A DNA stretch of 39,029 nt from Akkermansia sp. (GCA_017415995.1 JAFQDN010000042.1:1-39029), one strand, 5' to 3'; counted from the stretch's first letter, positions 16,767 through 24,466 are shown. Made by a program: numbers and translations. The notes: generated by a model from the letters alone, not told the origin.

Positions 16767-16795
16767 ATTCTACCCCATTCCTCTCGCCTTGTCGA
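16767..16795 (-). promoter_or_regulatory. Promoter of ispG, leaderless type
   Basis: The minus strand reads TCGACA, a 17-nt spacer, then TAGAAT, then 6 nt to the ATG at 16760. Initiation 7 nt after the -10 would fall on the A of the start codon. Confidence 0.7.
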
Positions 16796-16852
16796 GTTCT
16801 TTTTCATCCCTATCTCGCTCCATTTTCCTCCCCTCCCTCCCCCGCGTGCATG

Positions 16853-16889
16853 AAAATCCCGCAGCGAAGGCTCTCTCCTCCGCTGCGGG
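16853..16889 (-). terminator. Terminator of PEP-CTERM gene 1
   Basis: 13-bp GC-rich stem with one G-U (16858-16870 and 16877-16889), loop AGAGAG, followed by ATTTTC on the minus strand, 34 nt beyond the stop codon. Confidence 0.8.
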
Positions 16890-16923
16890 CTGCGTTATAT
16901 CTTATTTTTTTCTCTACGCCGCT

Positions 16924-17670
16924 TTACTTACGACGACGGCGCACAGCCAACCCGGCCAAGGCCAGCAGGCTCAGCGTTGCCGTGGCCGGCTCCGGGACGG
17001 TCTCTATCTTCATGTTCAGTCCGGTAAAGGACTGTGTTGCGTCAGCATCTGCAGCAAAGCTGATGGTATCAAATGCCACGGAGTCCCCCAATTCCAGCTT
17101 TTTGGAGACAGCCCCGGTGCTCAGGGTCATCACAAAAGCCCCGGCCGTCTCGTCATACGCAATCTCGGCCTTGACAGCCCCGGACGTTACCGTACCCAAG
17201 TTTACCTGAGTATCATCGGCAGCGACAGCCTGGATACGGTCCTTTGAATTACCGGGATTAAACCGGATTGCCTGAGCCTTATCTTGGTAAAAACCGCTAC
17301 TTCCGAGCGTTGTCACGGCAGCGGCAAGGTCACGGTTGCCATAATCTGAATTACCAATCATAAATGCAGATTCACCGACAGCACCCAAGAAACTGATGCC
17401 ATAGATACCATTATTAGACGCATACTCGTAGGTATAGCTGAAGGTCAGCTTCTGCTCCTTCGTCAAACTCACTGCCTTATCCAGCGTAATCCAAGATGTA
17501 GGACCACCCCAAGACGAAGGCAGCGTAAGGGAATTCGTACCGGTTGTGGTTGCGTCTCCGAAATTGTACTCGGTCCACGTTCCGGTGATTCCGTTGCCCA
17601 AGTCAGCAGTTGAGCTGCTTGCAGCAGCAACCCCGGCAAGAGCAAAAAGTGTAACAATTGTCTTTTTCAT
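16924..17670 (-). CDS. PEP-CTERM protein 1 (secreted, sorted)
   Basis: 248 residues. It begins MKKTIVTLFALAGVAAASSS, a signal peptide. The mature part is beta-rich, Gly/Ser/Thr-rich and resembles a lectin- or LamG-like sandwich in style, without a diagnostic motif. It ends in the sorting tail VPEPATATLSLLALAGLAV followed by RRRRK: a PEP motif, a membrane helix and a basic cluster. PEP-CTERM tails are recognised by an exosortase, which is not in this window. The start and tail are nearly identical to the divergent gene at 18002, while the central domain differs. The long 5' leader contains a strong palindrome (17743-17777). Confidence 0.85.
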   Translation of the reverse strand: MKKTIVTLFALAGVAAASSSTADLGNGITGTWTEYNFGDATTTGTNSLTLPSSWGGPTSWITLDKAVSLTKEQKLTFSYTYEYASNNGIYGISFLGAVGESAFMIGNSDYGNRDLAAAVTTLGSSGFYQDKAQAIRFNPGNSKDRIQAVAADDTQVNLGTVTSGAVKAEIAYDETAGAFVMTLSTGAVSKKLELGDSVAFDTISFAADADATQSFTGLNMKIETVPEPATATLSLLALAGLAVRRRRK

Positions 17671-17742
17671 TGTTTTTAACTATGTTGTGTTTGTTGCCGA
17701 GCGTCGCACTTCTCGTACGCTGAAGTTTGACACCCGCGCACG

Positions 17743-17777
17743 AACAGCATATCTCTTTTTAAATGAGATATGCTGTT
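17743..17777. repeat. Perfect 13-bp-arm palindrome upstream of PEP-CTERM gene 1
   Basis: AACAGCATATCTC and GAGATATGCTGTT around a 9-nt spacer, followed by a T-run on the plus strand. As DNA it looks like an operator. As RNA on the plus strand it would look like a terminator, but no plus-strand gene precedes it. On the minus strand the right position for a -10 (TATGCT, complement of 17746-17751) lies in its arm, with no good -35. Confidence 0.6.
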
Positions 17778-17890
17778 TTTATATTTATAATCAGTAATTA
17801 AGATGCGTCACCGCATCCAATAATACAGTGTCAAAAAAGCAGTCTGTACGACGCAATACAAAATAAATGATAGTTTTATACAATATTTGC

Positions 17891-17919
17891 TGGACATCTC
17901 ATTTAAAAAGAGATATACT
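17891..17919 (+). promoter_or_regulatory. Promoter of PEP-CTERM gene 2
   Basis: TGGACA, 17-nt spacer, TATACT. The spacer and half the -10 are the shared 21-bp element (17896-17916), so a protein binding it would block or shape this promoter. The predicted leader is about 75 nt. Confidence 0.65.
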
Positions 17920-18001
17920 CGCACCAGCTCGTACGCACACCGCCCACGCGCGAGGTGGTAGCTGTATAGAGTCAAAACCTCTAAACACACATATTAAAAC
18001 A

Positions 18002-18709
18002 ATGAAAAAGACAATCGTTACTCTCATAGCTCTGAGCGGCATATCAGCTGCGGCAGATTTGACGCTCACAACGGGCATTCAGTATACGGATAGTAGTGGC
18101 AACACCACACTTGTCAGTGGTTATACCAACCCGAACAACGCTGACATCGGTTATAATACAAGCTATTGGCCGGGCTCAAGGAATTTGTCATCTTTGGATT
18201 TTACAATAACGTTGTCCGGTTTATACGGAGCGGATGCCATCCAAAAAACGGATGAGATAACACTTAATTCTTTAAAGATAAAGGTTACCGGAACAGGTTG
18301 GTGTCAAGATGAAGGGCGCACGATTACCATTACCTCAGGTGAAAACACCTACAGCTGCGAACTTGCGGACATTTTCAGTGGTTCCGGCGGGGGTAATGGC
18401 AATACCGAAGGATATCTTACTTTCAGCCCTAAAGATTGGGCACTGACTCTGGATTCAACGATTAGCGTATCCATCAAGCCCGCTGACGGAGTCACTTCAG
18501 CAAACCTCTCTGTTGCCACTGCTGATATTTACGGCCAGAACAACGCAACGGTGGCATGGAGTGGCGTCACTAATGTGGACATGACCGATAGTTGGGGTAA
18601 TGAAGCTCCTCTCGTTCAGCTTAATGTAAGCACCGTACCGGAGCCTGCCACGGCAACGCTTAGCCTGCTGGCCTTGGCCGGATTGGCCGTACGCCGTCGT
18701 CGCAAGTAA
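18002..18709 (+). CDS. PEP-CTERM protein 2 (secreted, sorted)
   Basis: 235 residues starting MKKTIVTLIALSGISAAAD. The beta-rich mature part has two cysteines (GWCQDEGR and YSCELAD) that could form a disulfide. The C-terminus is VPEPATATLSLLALAGLAV then RRRRK, the same PEP-CTERM tail as gene 1. The last 78 bases match gene 1 at all but about seven positions, mostly third codon positions. The start at 18002 is set by the match to gene 1; the frame is open to 17867, but that region is promoter. The central domain is not recognised. It is presumably displayed on the outer surface. Confidence 0.85.
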   Translation: MKKTIVTLIALSGISAAADLTLTTGIQYTDSSGNTTLVSGYTNPNNADIGYNTSYWPGSRNLSSLDFTITLSGLYGADAIQKTDEITLNSLKIKVTGTGWCQDEGRTITITSGENTYSCELADIFSGSGGGNGNTEGYLTFSPKDWALTLDSTISVSIKPADGVTSANLSVATADIYGQNNATVAWSGVTNVDMTDSWGNEAPLVQLNVSTVPEPATATLSLLALAGLAVRRRRK

Positions 18710-18736
18710 AACAGCTTTTTTTGCTAAAAGAAATAC

Positions 18737-18769
18737 AAGTCCGCTACTCGGAAAGGGTAGCGGACTTTT
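18737..18769 (+). terminator. Terminator of PEP-CTERM gene 2
   Basis: Perfect 11-bp stem AAGTCCGCTAC/GTAGCGGACTT (18737-18747, 18757-18767) with a 9-nt loop and a TT tail. Confidence 0.8.
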
Positions 18770-18833
18770 GAATATACCAAAGAACGTAGCCGGATTTTCA
18801 CCACAGTGCACATATTGCGCGACGGTTGTACCC

Positions 18834-18869
18834 AAAAAAACGGGCTCCTATACAGGAGTCCGTTTTTTT
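18834..18869. terminator. Bidirectional terminator between PEP-CTERM gene 2 and fba
   Basis: 9-bp stem (18841-18849, 18854-18862, one G-U) flanked by seven A on the left and seven T on the right, so it can terminate in both directions. It lies 26 nt beyond the fba stop. Confidence 0.85.
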
Positions 18870-18894
18870 GAGAATATAGGTTCGGTACGCGGGA

Positions 18895-19920
18895 TTAGAT
18901 TTGGCCGAACAGCGTCTTGCCCTCGGAGAGGAGGTCGGCAGCAGCAACCTGAAGGCGCTCGCAGATACCTTGCTCACCCTTCTTCAGGTAAGAGCGGGGA
19001 TCATACACCTTCTTGTTACCCACCTCGCCGTCCACCTTGAGCATGCCGTCAATGTTCTGGCACATGTGCAGAACGATGGGCTTGGAGAAAGCGTACTGGG
19101 TATCGGTGTCGATGTTCATCTTCACAACGCCGTAGGAGATAGCCTCGCGGATGTCGCAGAGGTCGGAGCCGGAACCGCCGTGGAATACCAGGCGCATATC
19201 CTCACCGTGCTTCTCCTTAACGACGGCCTGACCGTCACGCAGGATGGTGGGCTTGAGCTTAACAGCACCCGGCTTGTACACGCCGTGAACATTGCCGAAG
19301 GTGGCAGCAAGCATGAACTCGCCTACGCCGTGAAGGGTCTCGTAGGTCTGAAGCATGTCGGCGGGGGAGGTGTAAAGCTTCTCGGCAGGGGCACCGGAGG
19401 TGTCAACGCCGTCTTCCTCACCACCTACAACACCGATCTCGATTTCGAGAACGATGCCGAGCTCAGCGCACTCAGCAAGCAGCTGCTTGGAGAGCTCCAG
19501 GTTCTGAGCCATGGGCAGAGCGGAGGCATCCAGCATGTGAGAGTTGAACAGGGGGCCTTTGCCCTCGGCGATGCGCTTCTTGCTCTCGGCAAGCAGCGGA
19601 CGCAGGAAGCTGTCCACCTTGTCAGCCTGGCAGTGGTCCGTGTGCAGAGCAACATACACGTTGTACTGCTCAGCGAGGCGATGCACAGCCTCAGCCAGCA
19701 CGATGGCGCCGATGGCGGAGCTCTTAACGGCCGTGCCGGAAGCAAACTGGCCGCCGCCCAGAGAAATCTGGATGATGCCGTCAGACTTTGCCTCAGCAAA
19801 AGCCTTGAGGGCGCCGTTAATGACCTCGATGGTGGTCACGTTGATGGCCGGATAGGCATAACCCTTCTCCTTGGCCGTGTCAAGCATCTTGATGTACTGT
19901 TCTTGTGTAGGTACAGGCAT
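18895..19920 (-). CDS. fba: Fructose-bisphosphate aldolase, class II
   Basis: Zinc-dependent cytosolic enzyme of glycolysis and gluconeogenesis: fructose 1,6-bisphosphate to DHAP and glyceraldehyde 3-phosphate. 341 residues with HTDHC (catalytic Asp and zinc His at residues 93-97), FGNVHGVY (zinc His), HGGSGS (zinc His and phosphate loop) and KMNIDTDTQ (phosphate-binding segment). The size and the GVVGGEEDGVD loop fit the class IIA (FbaA-like) branch. Codon use is strongly biased to G/C-ending codons, typical of a highly expressed gene. It has its own promoter and terminator. Confidence 0.96.
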   Translation of the reverse strand: MPVPTQEQYIKMLDTAKEKGYAYPAINVTTIEVINGALKAFAEAKSDGIIQISLGGGQFASGTAVKSSAIGAIVLAEAVHRLAEQYNVYVALHTDHCQADKVDSFLRPLLAESKKRIAEGKGPLFNSHMLDASALPMAQNLELSKQLLAECAELGIVLEIEIGVVGGEEDGVDTSGAPAEKLYTSPADMLQTYETLHGVGEFMLAATFGNVHGVYKPGAVKLKPTILRDGQAVVKEKHGEDMRLVFHGGSGSDLCDIREAISYGVVKMNIDTDTQYAFSKPIVLHMCQNIDGMLKVDGEVGNKKVYDPRSYLKKGEQGICERLQVAAADLLSEGKTLFGQI

Positions 19921-19979
19921 GGTACTTATTTCGGTTTGTCGTTTAGATTGTGCGCTTGTTGCACACGTTGCACGCGGGT

Positions 19980-20008
19980 ATTTTAACCCTTTCTATCCGT
20001 TCTGGCAA
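19980..20008 (-). promoter_or_regulatory. Promoter of fba
   Basis: The minus strand reads TTGCCA, a 17-nt spacer, then TAAAAT. The -10 ends 59 nt before the ATG, so fba is one of the few genes here with a normal-length leader. Confidence 0.7.
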
Positions 20009-20070
20009 GTAAAAATATTGTTCCCCACTCGGAAAAAAATTGACTCCGCACCATTTTGCGGGTAGCGCGC

Positions 20071-20119
20071 AAAAAAAATCGCTTAAAGAGCCGAGGGGGC
20101 ATACTTTAAGCGATTTTTT
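20071..20119. terminator. Terminator of tRNA-Thr (bidirectional shape)
   Basis: Perfect 16-bp inverted repeat including A/T runs (20073-20088, 20104-20119), loop of 15 nt. On the minus strand it ends tRNA-Thr transcription seven bases after the tRNA. Confidence 0.85.
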
Positions 20120-20126
20120 ATTCCAG

Positions 20127-20198
20127 AGCCGGATGTCAGGGTCGAACTGACGACCGTCCGATTACAAATCGGGTGCTCTACCACTGAGCTAATCCGGC
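20127..20198 (-). tRNA. tRNA-Thr (anticodon UGU)
   Basis: Minus-strand cloverleaf with acceptor GCCGGAT/ATCCGGC, D-arm GCTCAGTGGTAGAGC, anticodon loop TTTGTAA (anticodon TGT, complement of 20164-20166) and T-arm with AGTTCGACCCT. The discriminator is U and CCA is not encoded. The outermost anticodon-stem pair is a C-A mismatch. It is preceded by a good promoter and followed by a terminator. Confidence 0.93.
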
Positions 20199-20209
20199 GA
20201 GGTGCGCGC

Positions 20210-20238
20210 ATTTTACCTGAAAAAGAGAGGTGTGGCAA
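20210..20238 (-). promoter_or_regulatory. Promoter of tRNA-Thr
   Basis: The minus strand reads TTGCCA, a 17-nt spacer, then TAAAAT, ending 11 nt before the mature 5' end. It has the same hexamers and spacing as the fba promoter. Confidence 0.75.
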
Positions 20239-20291
20239 GCTTTTTTTTGAAGAAGAGCTTATTTTATGGTAAAAAAAGAGGAAAAGAAGGC

Positions 20292-20333
20292 AAAAAAAGC
20301 CCCATGGGTGTGCAAGGCGCACAGCCATGGGGC
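20292..20333 (-). terminator. Terminator of the outer-membrane protein gene
   Basis: GCCCCATGG and CCATGGGGC with an inner TGTGC/GCACA stem (one C-C mismatch), then TTTTTTTG on the minus strand. Confidence 0.85.
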
Positions 20334-20353
20334 GAAAAGTAGATATTGATAAA

Positions 20354-21340
20354 TCAGAAGCGCCAGCCCATGTCCAGACCGATGGTGAACTGGAAGTGAT
20401 CCACCGGGGCAAAGCCTGCGGCGCGGTCAATCTTGGCGTCATTATCACCGGAGGTGGACATCTGAACCCAAGGCGCGATTTGGAACTTGGCATCACGGCC
20501 GACGGTACCGCTGTGAGTGAAGAGGGGCAAGGCAGCTTTGACACGATAAGCGTCAATACCTTCCACCCCGGCACCCCAGTAACCGAAGGAACCGGACATA
20601 CCGGCGGAGAGCTCCAAATCAGCCCCGAATGCACCGAGGCTCACAACGTCCGTAAAGCGGTAGCCGAGCTCGAGGTCAAAGTAATGGCCGGTAAGACCTT
20701 GGAAACCATAACCCCAAACAGCACTGCCGAAGAAGCCCTTCTGGCGGTCATTGAAGGTGAGAGCAAGGTTCAAATCCTGAGCAACGCGATGGGGAGCGCC
20801 GTTGACAAAGCGAGACATAAAGCCCTCTAACCCGCCGTAGCGGATGGTGTAGCCCAGCTCGAGGGTGAGGTTGGGGAAGATTTCCTTGCCCAAGGCGTAG
20901 CTGGCGTTGAACATTTGCGTATCGCCCAAGGCGGAAGCAGCGCCCCAAATAACGCCGGCCTCGCCGCTGATGCGCTGGTAGACTCCCTTGTTGAAGAGGT
21001 TGCGATTACCTACGATAAAGCTGCCGTCAATGGAAGAATAACCGTTGGAGCTCATGTAGTCCGTTACACCCATGCCACGCACTTGGTAATTGGTGGAGAA
21101 GGCGTTGATGTTGATGTAGGCCTTTTGGGCGGATGACGAGGCGGCTGTAATCGGCGCCGGAGCTGCTGCCATGGCAGGAGCCGGGGTTGTGGCGTCTGCA
21201 AATCCGTAATCAGCACCCGCTAACGGGTCCTCGTAGCTCACGGAATCATAGGAAACAGGACCATCCGGAATTGCCGGTGGCATGTCCGTGGCCAACGCCG
21301 GAAGGCTTAATGCCAATGTGAGTAAAAAGCTTTTCTTCAT
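20354..21340 (-). CDS. Outer-membrane beta-barrel protein
   Basis: 328 residues with a signal peptide (cleavage near LPALA), then a Pro/Ala-rich linker (about 20-72), then alternating amphipathic strands with frequent aromatic girdle residues (LELGYTIRYGG, YFDLELGYRF) and a final GLDMGWRF ending in Phe, the usual C-terminal signal for outer-membrane insertion. The size suggests a barrel of about 12 strands. It is probably a structural or porin-like protein; no specific substrate can be assigned. Codon bias is strong, suggesting abundance. The promoter -10 ends 8 nt before the ATG, which shares the ACCCGCGT context also seen after the fba -10. Confidence 0.82.
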   Translation of the reverse strand: MKKSFLLTLALSLPALATDMPPAIPDGPVSYDSVSYEDPLAGADYGFADATTPAPAMAAAPAPITAASSSAQKAYININAFSTNYQVRGMGVTDYMSSNGYSSIDGSFIVGNRNLFNKGVYQRISGEAGVIWGAASALGDTQMFNASYALGKEIFPNLTLELGYTIRYGGLEGFMSRFVNGAPHRVAQDLNLALTFNDRQKGFFGSAVWGYGFQGLTGHYFDLELGYRFTDVVSLGAFGADLELSAGMSGSFGYWGAGVEGIDAYRVKAALPLFTHSGTVGRDAKFQIAPWVQMSTSGDNDAKIDRAAGFAPVDHFQFTIGLDMGWRF

Positions 21341-21348
21341 ACGCGGGT

Positions 21349-21377
21349 ATTTTACATTGCTTAAATAAATTCTGCAA
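21349..21377 (-). promoter_or_regulatory. Promoter of the outer-membrane protein gene, near-leaderless
   Basis: The minus strand reads TTGCAG, a 17-nt spacer, then TAAAAT, then 8 nt to the ATG at 21340. It predicts a leader of one or two bases. Confidence 0.7.
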
Positions 21378-21427
21378 GCCTAAAAGAACACAAGAACATG
21401 AATTTGTGGAAAAAAATGCAAAATACG

Positions 21428-21456
21428 TTGACGAAGCAGGCCGGGGCAGTTAGAAT
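21428..21456 (+). promoter_or_regulatory. Promoter of the retropepsin-like gene, leaderless
   Basis: TTGACG, 17-nt spacer, TAGAAT directly against an ATG at 21457 and 6 nt before the ATG at 21463. Initiation 7 nt after the -10 falls on the A of 21463, which selects that start. Confidence 0.7.
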
Positions 21457-21462
21457 ATGGGC

Positions 21463-22344
21463 ATGAAGCTGATGCAAATGTTGGCCGCAGTGGCCGGAAT
21501 GATGATAACGGGCGTGGCAACCGGAGCACCGGAGGCACCGAGCGCAAGTGTAGCAGAGGTGGACACCCTTACCATGAGCCAGGATGCACGTTGCCGCCAA
21601 GTGTTGGTAACGTGTGTCATCAATGGAGAGCCCATGCGCATGATGCTTGATACCGGGGCAACCAATACCGTATTGCACAGCAGCAGTGTGGCTAAGCTGA
21701 AAAATGCGCAGAAGATGGATACCCGCCACATCAACTTCAGCGGCAATGCCAAAGAGCGCCCGGACGTGTACCTGTTGCGTATAAAGTTTGCGGATGTGGA
21801 GGTGAAGAGCCACCCCGTGATGGTACTGAATTTGGACGGCGCCCGCAACATGATGGCCGAGAAGATAGACGGCATCCTCGGCATGGATTTGCTGGGGGCT
21901 ATGGCGTTCACGTTCGACATCAGCAACGGTAAGATGCACTGGGGCGTGCCGGAGGGCAAGTTGCGCCTGGTGCCGCTGAATGGTGCGCGTGATGCGGGAG
22001 GCCGCTTGTTGCCGCTTGTGCGTTGCGGTAATGTGCAACATGAGATTTTGTTGGATAGCGGCGCTACCGTCACTCGCTTGCCGGAGGCTGCGTGGCCGGC
22101 AGGCACTGCACGCGAAACGACCATGGGCGTGGGCGATGTGAATGAAATGTCCGCCGTTACGGCAAAAATCGGCAATAGCGGGGATATGGAACTTGCTCCC
22201 GGTGTGGTGGTGCAAGGCGTAACCCCCGTGTTCTGCGGGGAGGAGGAGCGTTCCATGCTGGGGATGGACGTCATCAGCCGCATTCGTTTGGTGCATTTAC
22301 CTTCCGCTCATAATCCCGCCGGGTATTTCTTCCTTGCTCTCTGA
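21463..22344 (+). CDS. Secreted two-lobed retropepsin-like aspartic protease
   Basis: 293 residues with a signal peptide (cleavage near ATGA). Two retropepsin-like lobes follow in one chain. Lobe 1 has MLDTGATNTVL (D63) and the partner motif GILGMDLLG (about 138-145). Lobe 2 has LLDSGATVTRL (D198) and SMLGMDVISRI near the end. Each D[TS]G plus hydrophobic-hydrophobic-Gly pair is the retropepsin signature, so the chain could form a pseudo-dimer active site like a pepsin. No PDZ domain is visible. A start two codons upstream (21457) touches the -10 and would be upstream of the predicted transcript start. The DMT_6 gene follows after 19 nt. Confidence 0.85.
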   Translation: MKLMQMLAAVAGMMITGVATGAPEAPSASVAEVDTLTMSQDARCRQVLVTCVINGEPMRMMLDTGATNTVLHSSSVAKLKNAQKMDTRHINFSGNAKERPDVYLLRIKFADVEVKSHPVMVLNLDGARNMMAEKIDGILGMDLLGAMAFTFDISNGKMHWGVPEGKLRLVPLNGARDAGGRLLPLVRCGNVQHEILLDSGATVTRLPEAAWPAGTARETTMGVGDVNEMSAVTAKIGNSGDMELAPGVVVQGVTPVFCGEEERSMLGMDVISRIRLVHLPSAHNPAGYFFLAL

Positions 22345-22363
22345 AGATAAAGCACCGTGAGGT

Positions 22364-22732
22364 ATGAAAATTGCGCTGACGGTCTTGCTGTTGCTCATCA
22401 GTAACGTGGTGATGACCTTCGCTTGGTATGGTTTCCTGCGCAAGCCCGGGCAGGAAACCTCCGTCTCCATGTGGATTAAGTTTATCTTCATCAGCTGGGG
22501 TGTCGCTTTTTTTGAATATTGCTTCATGGTGCCCGGCAACCACATCGGCCGCGAGGCCGGCCTGAGCTTGGCCCAGCTCAAAATTACGCAAGAGGTGCTT
22601 ACGCTCACCGTCTTTGTTCCCTTTATGATTTTTTTCATGGGCGAAAACTGGAAATGGGATTACCTCTGGGCTTTCCTTTGCGTGCTCGGCGCGGTCTTCT
22701 TTGTCAACCGTGAGGCCCTGATGGGGGGATGA
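22364..22732 (+). CDS. DMT_6 (DUF486) family membrane protein
   Basis: 122 residues with four predicted membrane helices (about 1-23, 36-55, 78-100, 102-116). MTFAWYGFLR, then SWGVAFFEYCFMVPGNHIG, are typical of DUF486, a small branch of the drug/metabolite transporter superfamily. Substrate unknown. It is preceded by GTGAGGT, a Shine-Dalgarno-like site close to the ATG, in contrast to the leaderless first gene of the operon. Confidence 0.88.
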   Translation: MKIALTVLLLLISNVVMTFAWYGFLRKPGQETSVSMWIKFIFISWGVAFFEYCFMVPGNHIGREAGLSLAQLKITQEVLTLTVFVPFMIFFMGENWKWDYLWAFLCVLGAVFFVNREALMGG

Positions 22733-22835
22733 TTGGGATTGACGAGGTACAGGGGAAGGACGGGGATTTTGAATTCGGGGGTGCTTTGCGCACAGGCTGA
22801 CGTTACTGCTCCGCGCAAAAAAAACAAAAAAGGGC

Positions 22836-22864
22836 TTGCTTTTTTTTTGCAAATGCATTACTCT
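22836..22864 (+). promoter_or_regulatory. Promoter of the SH3-like lipoprotein gene, near-leaderless
   Basis: TTGCTT, 17-nt spacer including a T-run, TACTCT, then 8 nt to the ATG at 22873. Confidence 0.55.
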
Positions 22865-22872
22865 ACGCGCGT

Positions 22873-23532
22873 ATGAAGCTGACACTCACATTAATTGCTG
22901 CCGCCGCCCTGATGACATCATGCAGTTGGTTAAAACGCATGGTAGAGCCCGGTGAATATTCCCCTGCCTACATGCAGGAAGAATCCGCGTTGGATCCTCC
23001 CGGGGCTCAGCAAGCACGTGAGGAGGCTCGCCGCAAGCTGGTCAAGGACGGCTTGTTTGTACCCGGTGCAGAGATTGAGGTGCGTGAGGGTAAGGCTTTC
23101 CTCTTTTCCCGCAACCCGGACCACGTGCCGGATACCGGTGGCCGTATGGTGAAGTCCGCCAAGGCTAAGATTCTTTCCTGTGAGGGCACCTATTACTTTG
23201 TGGAGGTGGATGGCGGAAAGCGCGGTTTCTTGCGTGAGTCCGACTTTGTGGATCCCGTTTCCATGCTGACCACTACACCCGGTTATGTACCGGATGGCCA
23301 GGGCATTCTGCCGGCGGGGGATCCCTCCGATGGTGGCAGCGTGCTGCCGGATGGCACGCTGGACATCGGTGATAACAAGACACTTACCACCAATGAAAAC
23401 GGACGCACGGTCGTAGTGGTCGGCAAGCGTACGGACAAGACGCAGCAGTTTGAGGAAGAGCGCCGCCGCATTGAGGCCGGTGCCACGCCCTCCGAGGACA
23501 CGCCCCTGCCGGAGCCGGCAGCCTCTCACTAA
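22873..23532 (+). CDS. Lipoprotein with SH3-like segment
   Basis: 219 residues with a lipobox LMTSC at residues 14-18, so it is membrane-anchored and periplasmic. A charged helical stretch precedes GAEIEVREGKAFLFS and then AKILSCEGTYYFVEVDGG, a beta pattern resembling bacterial SH3 domains that bind peptidoglycan or peptides. The C-terminal 90 residues are Pro/Gly/Asp-rich and probably disordered. It lies 16 nt before the xerD-like gene, so the two probably share a transcript. The assignment beyond lipoprotein is tentative. Confidence 0.7.
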   Translation: MKLTLTLIAAAALMTSCSWLKRMVEPGEYSPAYMQEESALDPPGAQQAREEARRKLVKDGLFVPGAEIEVREGKAFLFSRNPDHVPDTGGRMVKSAKAKILSCEGTYYFVEVDGGKRGFLRESDFVDPVSMLTTTPGYVPDGQGILPAGDPSDGGSVLPDGTLDIGDNKTLTTNENGRTVVVVGKRTDKTQQFEEERRRIEAGATPSEDTPLPEPAASH

Positions 23533-23548
23533 AGCCTCACGTTACGGC

Positions 23549-24466
23549 ATGCAGTGGCCGTCTCACACGGAGGGGTTTCTGCTGTATTTGGCGGCAGAGT
23601 GCGGACTGAGTGTCAACTACAGGGAGTCCGTACGCCGCAGCTTGCAGCGTTTTGTAGCGTGGTGCCGCGGGCGCGGACTGTCCGCGGCAGATGTTACGGA
23701 ACCCTTGCTGAGTGAATACCGTTACCACCTGCATGCCGAGGGCTTGGCGCCCTCCAGCTGCCGCATTGCCACGGTGCATTTGCGGCGTTTTTTCCGCTAT
23801 TTACGCTCACGAGGACGCGTAGAGACCAACCCGGCAGAGCTACTGTCCGGCGGGCGTGTTACCATGAATATACCCGAGACGCTGGATGCCGCAGCCATTA
23901 ATCGGATGCTGGAGGCCATAGACCCGGAGGACATTCCCTTCGGTGCGCGGGACAGAGCCATCTTGGAGATGCTGTACGGCAGCGGTTTGCGAGTCAGTGA
24001 GCTGGTGAACCTGCGTGCCGACCGCATTGATTGGGATGATGCCTTTTTGCGGATTACCGGCAAGGGCAACAAAACCCGCTACGTACCCTTGGGCACCATG
24101 GCAGCAAAGGCTTTGCGGCATTATGTTGCCCAGGCGCGCCCGCACTTGCTCAAAAACGCCCCCAGGGTGCCGGAGCTCTTCCTCTCCAACCGCGGTGCTA
24201 AGCTGACACGTGAGCGCATACGCCAAATTATCCGCAAGCGCGCTACCGCCGCCGGTTTGGATGCCCACATCTACCCCCACATGATGCGCCATTCCTTTGC
24301 CACCCATTTGTTGGAAAACGGTGCAGATTTGCGCGTCATTCAGGATATGCTCGGCCATGCGGACCTTGCTACCACTCAAATCTATACCCATGTGGAGAAA
24401 AAACGCCTCGTCAGCCTCCACCGCTCTTTTCATCCGCGTGGCAAAAAACAGGAGGAACAGCAATAG
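23549..24466 (+). CDS. xerD: XerC/XerD-type tyrosine recombinase
   Basis: 305 residues: an N-terminal SAM-like core-binding domain (1-105) and a catalytic domain with R148 (GSGLRVSEL), K172 (GKGNKTR), H244 and R247 (HMMRHSF), H270 (LGHADL) and Y279 (TTQIYTHV). The length and the ENGADLRVIQ box are typical of XerD, which with XerC resolves chromosome dimers at dif. No mobile-element genes are nearby, so a housekeeping role is more likely than an integrase. The start at 23549 follows the upstream stop by 16 nt; the frame is open to 23450, but that part overlaps the lipoprotein gene and lacks family similarity. Confidence 0.92.
   Translation: MQWPSHTEGFLLYLAAECGLSVNYRESVRRSLQRFVAWCRGRGLSAADVTEPLLSEYRYHLHAEGLAPSSCRIATVHLRRFFRYLRSRGRVETNPAELLSGGRVTMNIPETLDAAAINRMLEAIDPEDIPFGARDRAILEMLYGSGLRVSELVNLRADRIDWDDAFLRITGKGNKTRYVPLGTMAAKALRHYVAQARPHLLKNAPRVPELFLSNRGAKLTRERIRQIIRKRATAAGLDAHIYPHMMRHSFATHLLENGADLRVIQDMLGHADLATTQIYTHVEKKRLVSLHRSFHPRGKKQEEQQ

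Larger units (their letters stand above)
17671..18001. other. Shared intergenic control region of the two PEP-CTERM genes
   Basis: 331 bp without a gene. It holds two copies of the same 21-bp element in opposite orientation, 17749-17769 and 17896-17916 (core ATCTC, 9-nt AT spacer, GAGAT), each about 80-100 nt before the start codon it faces. The copy facing gene 1 is embedded in a perfect 13-bp-arm palindrome (17743-17755, 17765-17777). The copy facing gene 2 forms the spacer of a promoter. The AT-rich middle (17780-17890) shows nothing else. Confidence 0.75.

Noticed and set aside
17743..17780. Plus-strand rho-independent terminator
   Set aside because: No plus-strand transcript precedes it, and its core is repeated in the other PEP-CTERM promoter, so a control element is more likely.
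23549..24466. Integrase of a mobile element
   Set aside because: The length, motifs and housekeeping surroundings fit XerD. No attachment repeats or cargo genes are seen nearby.
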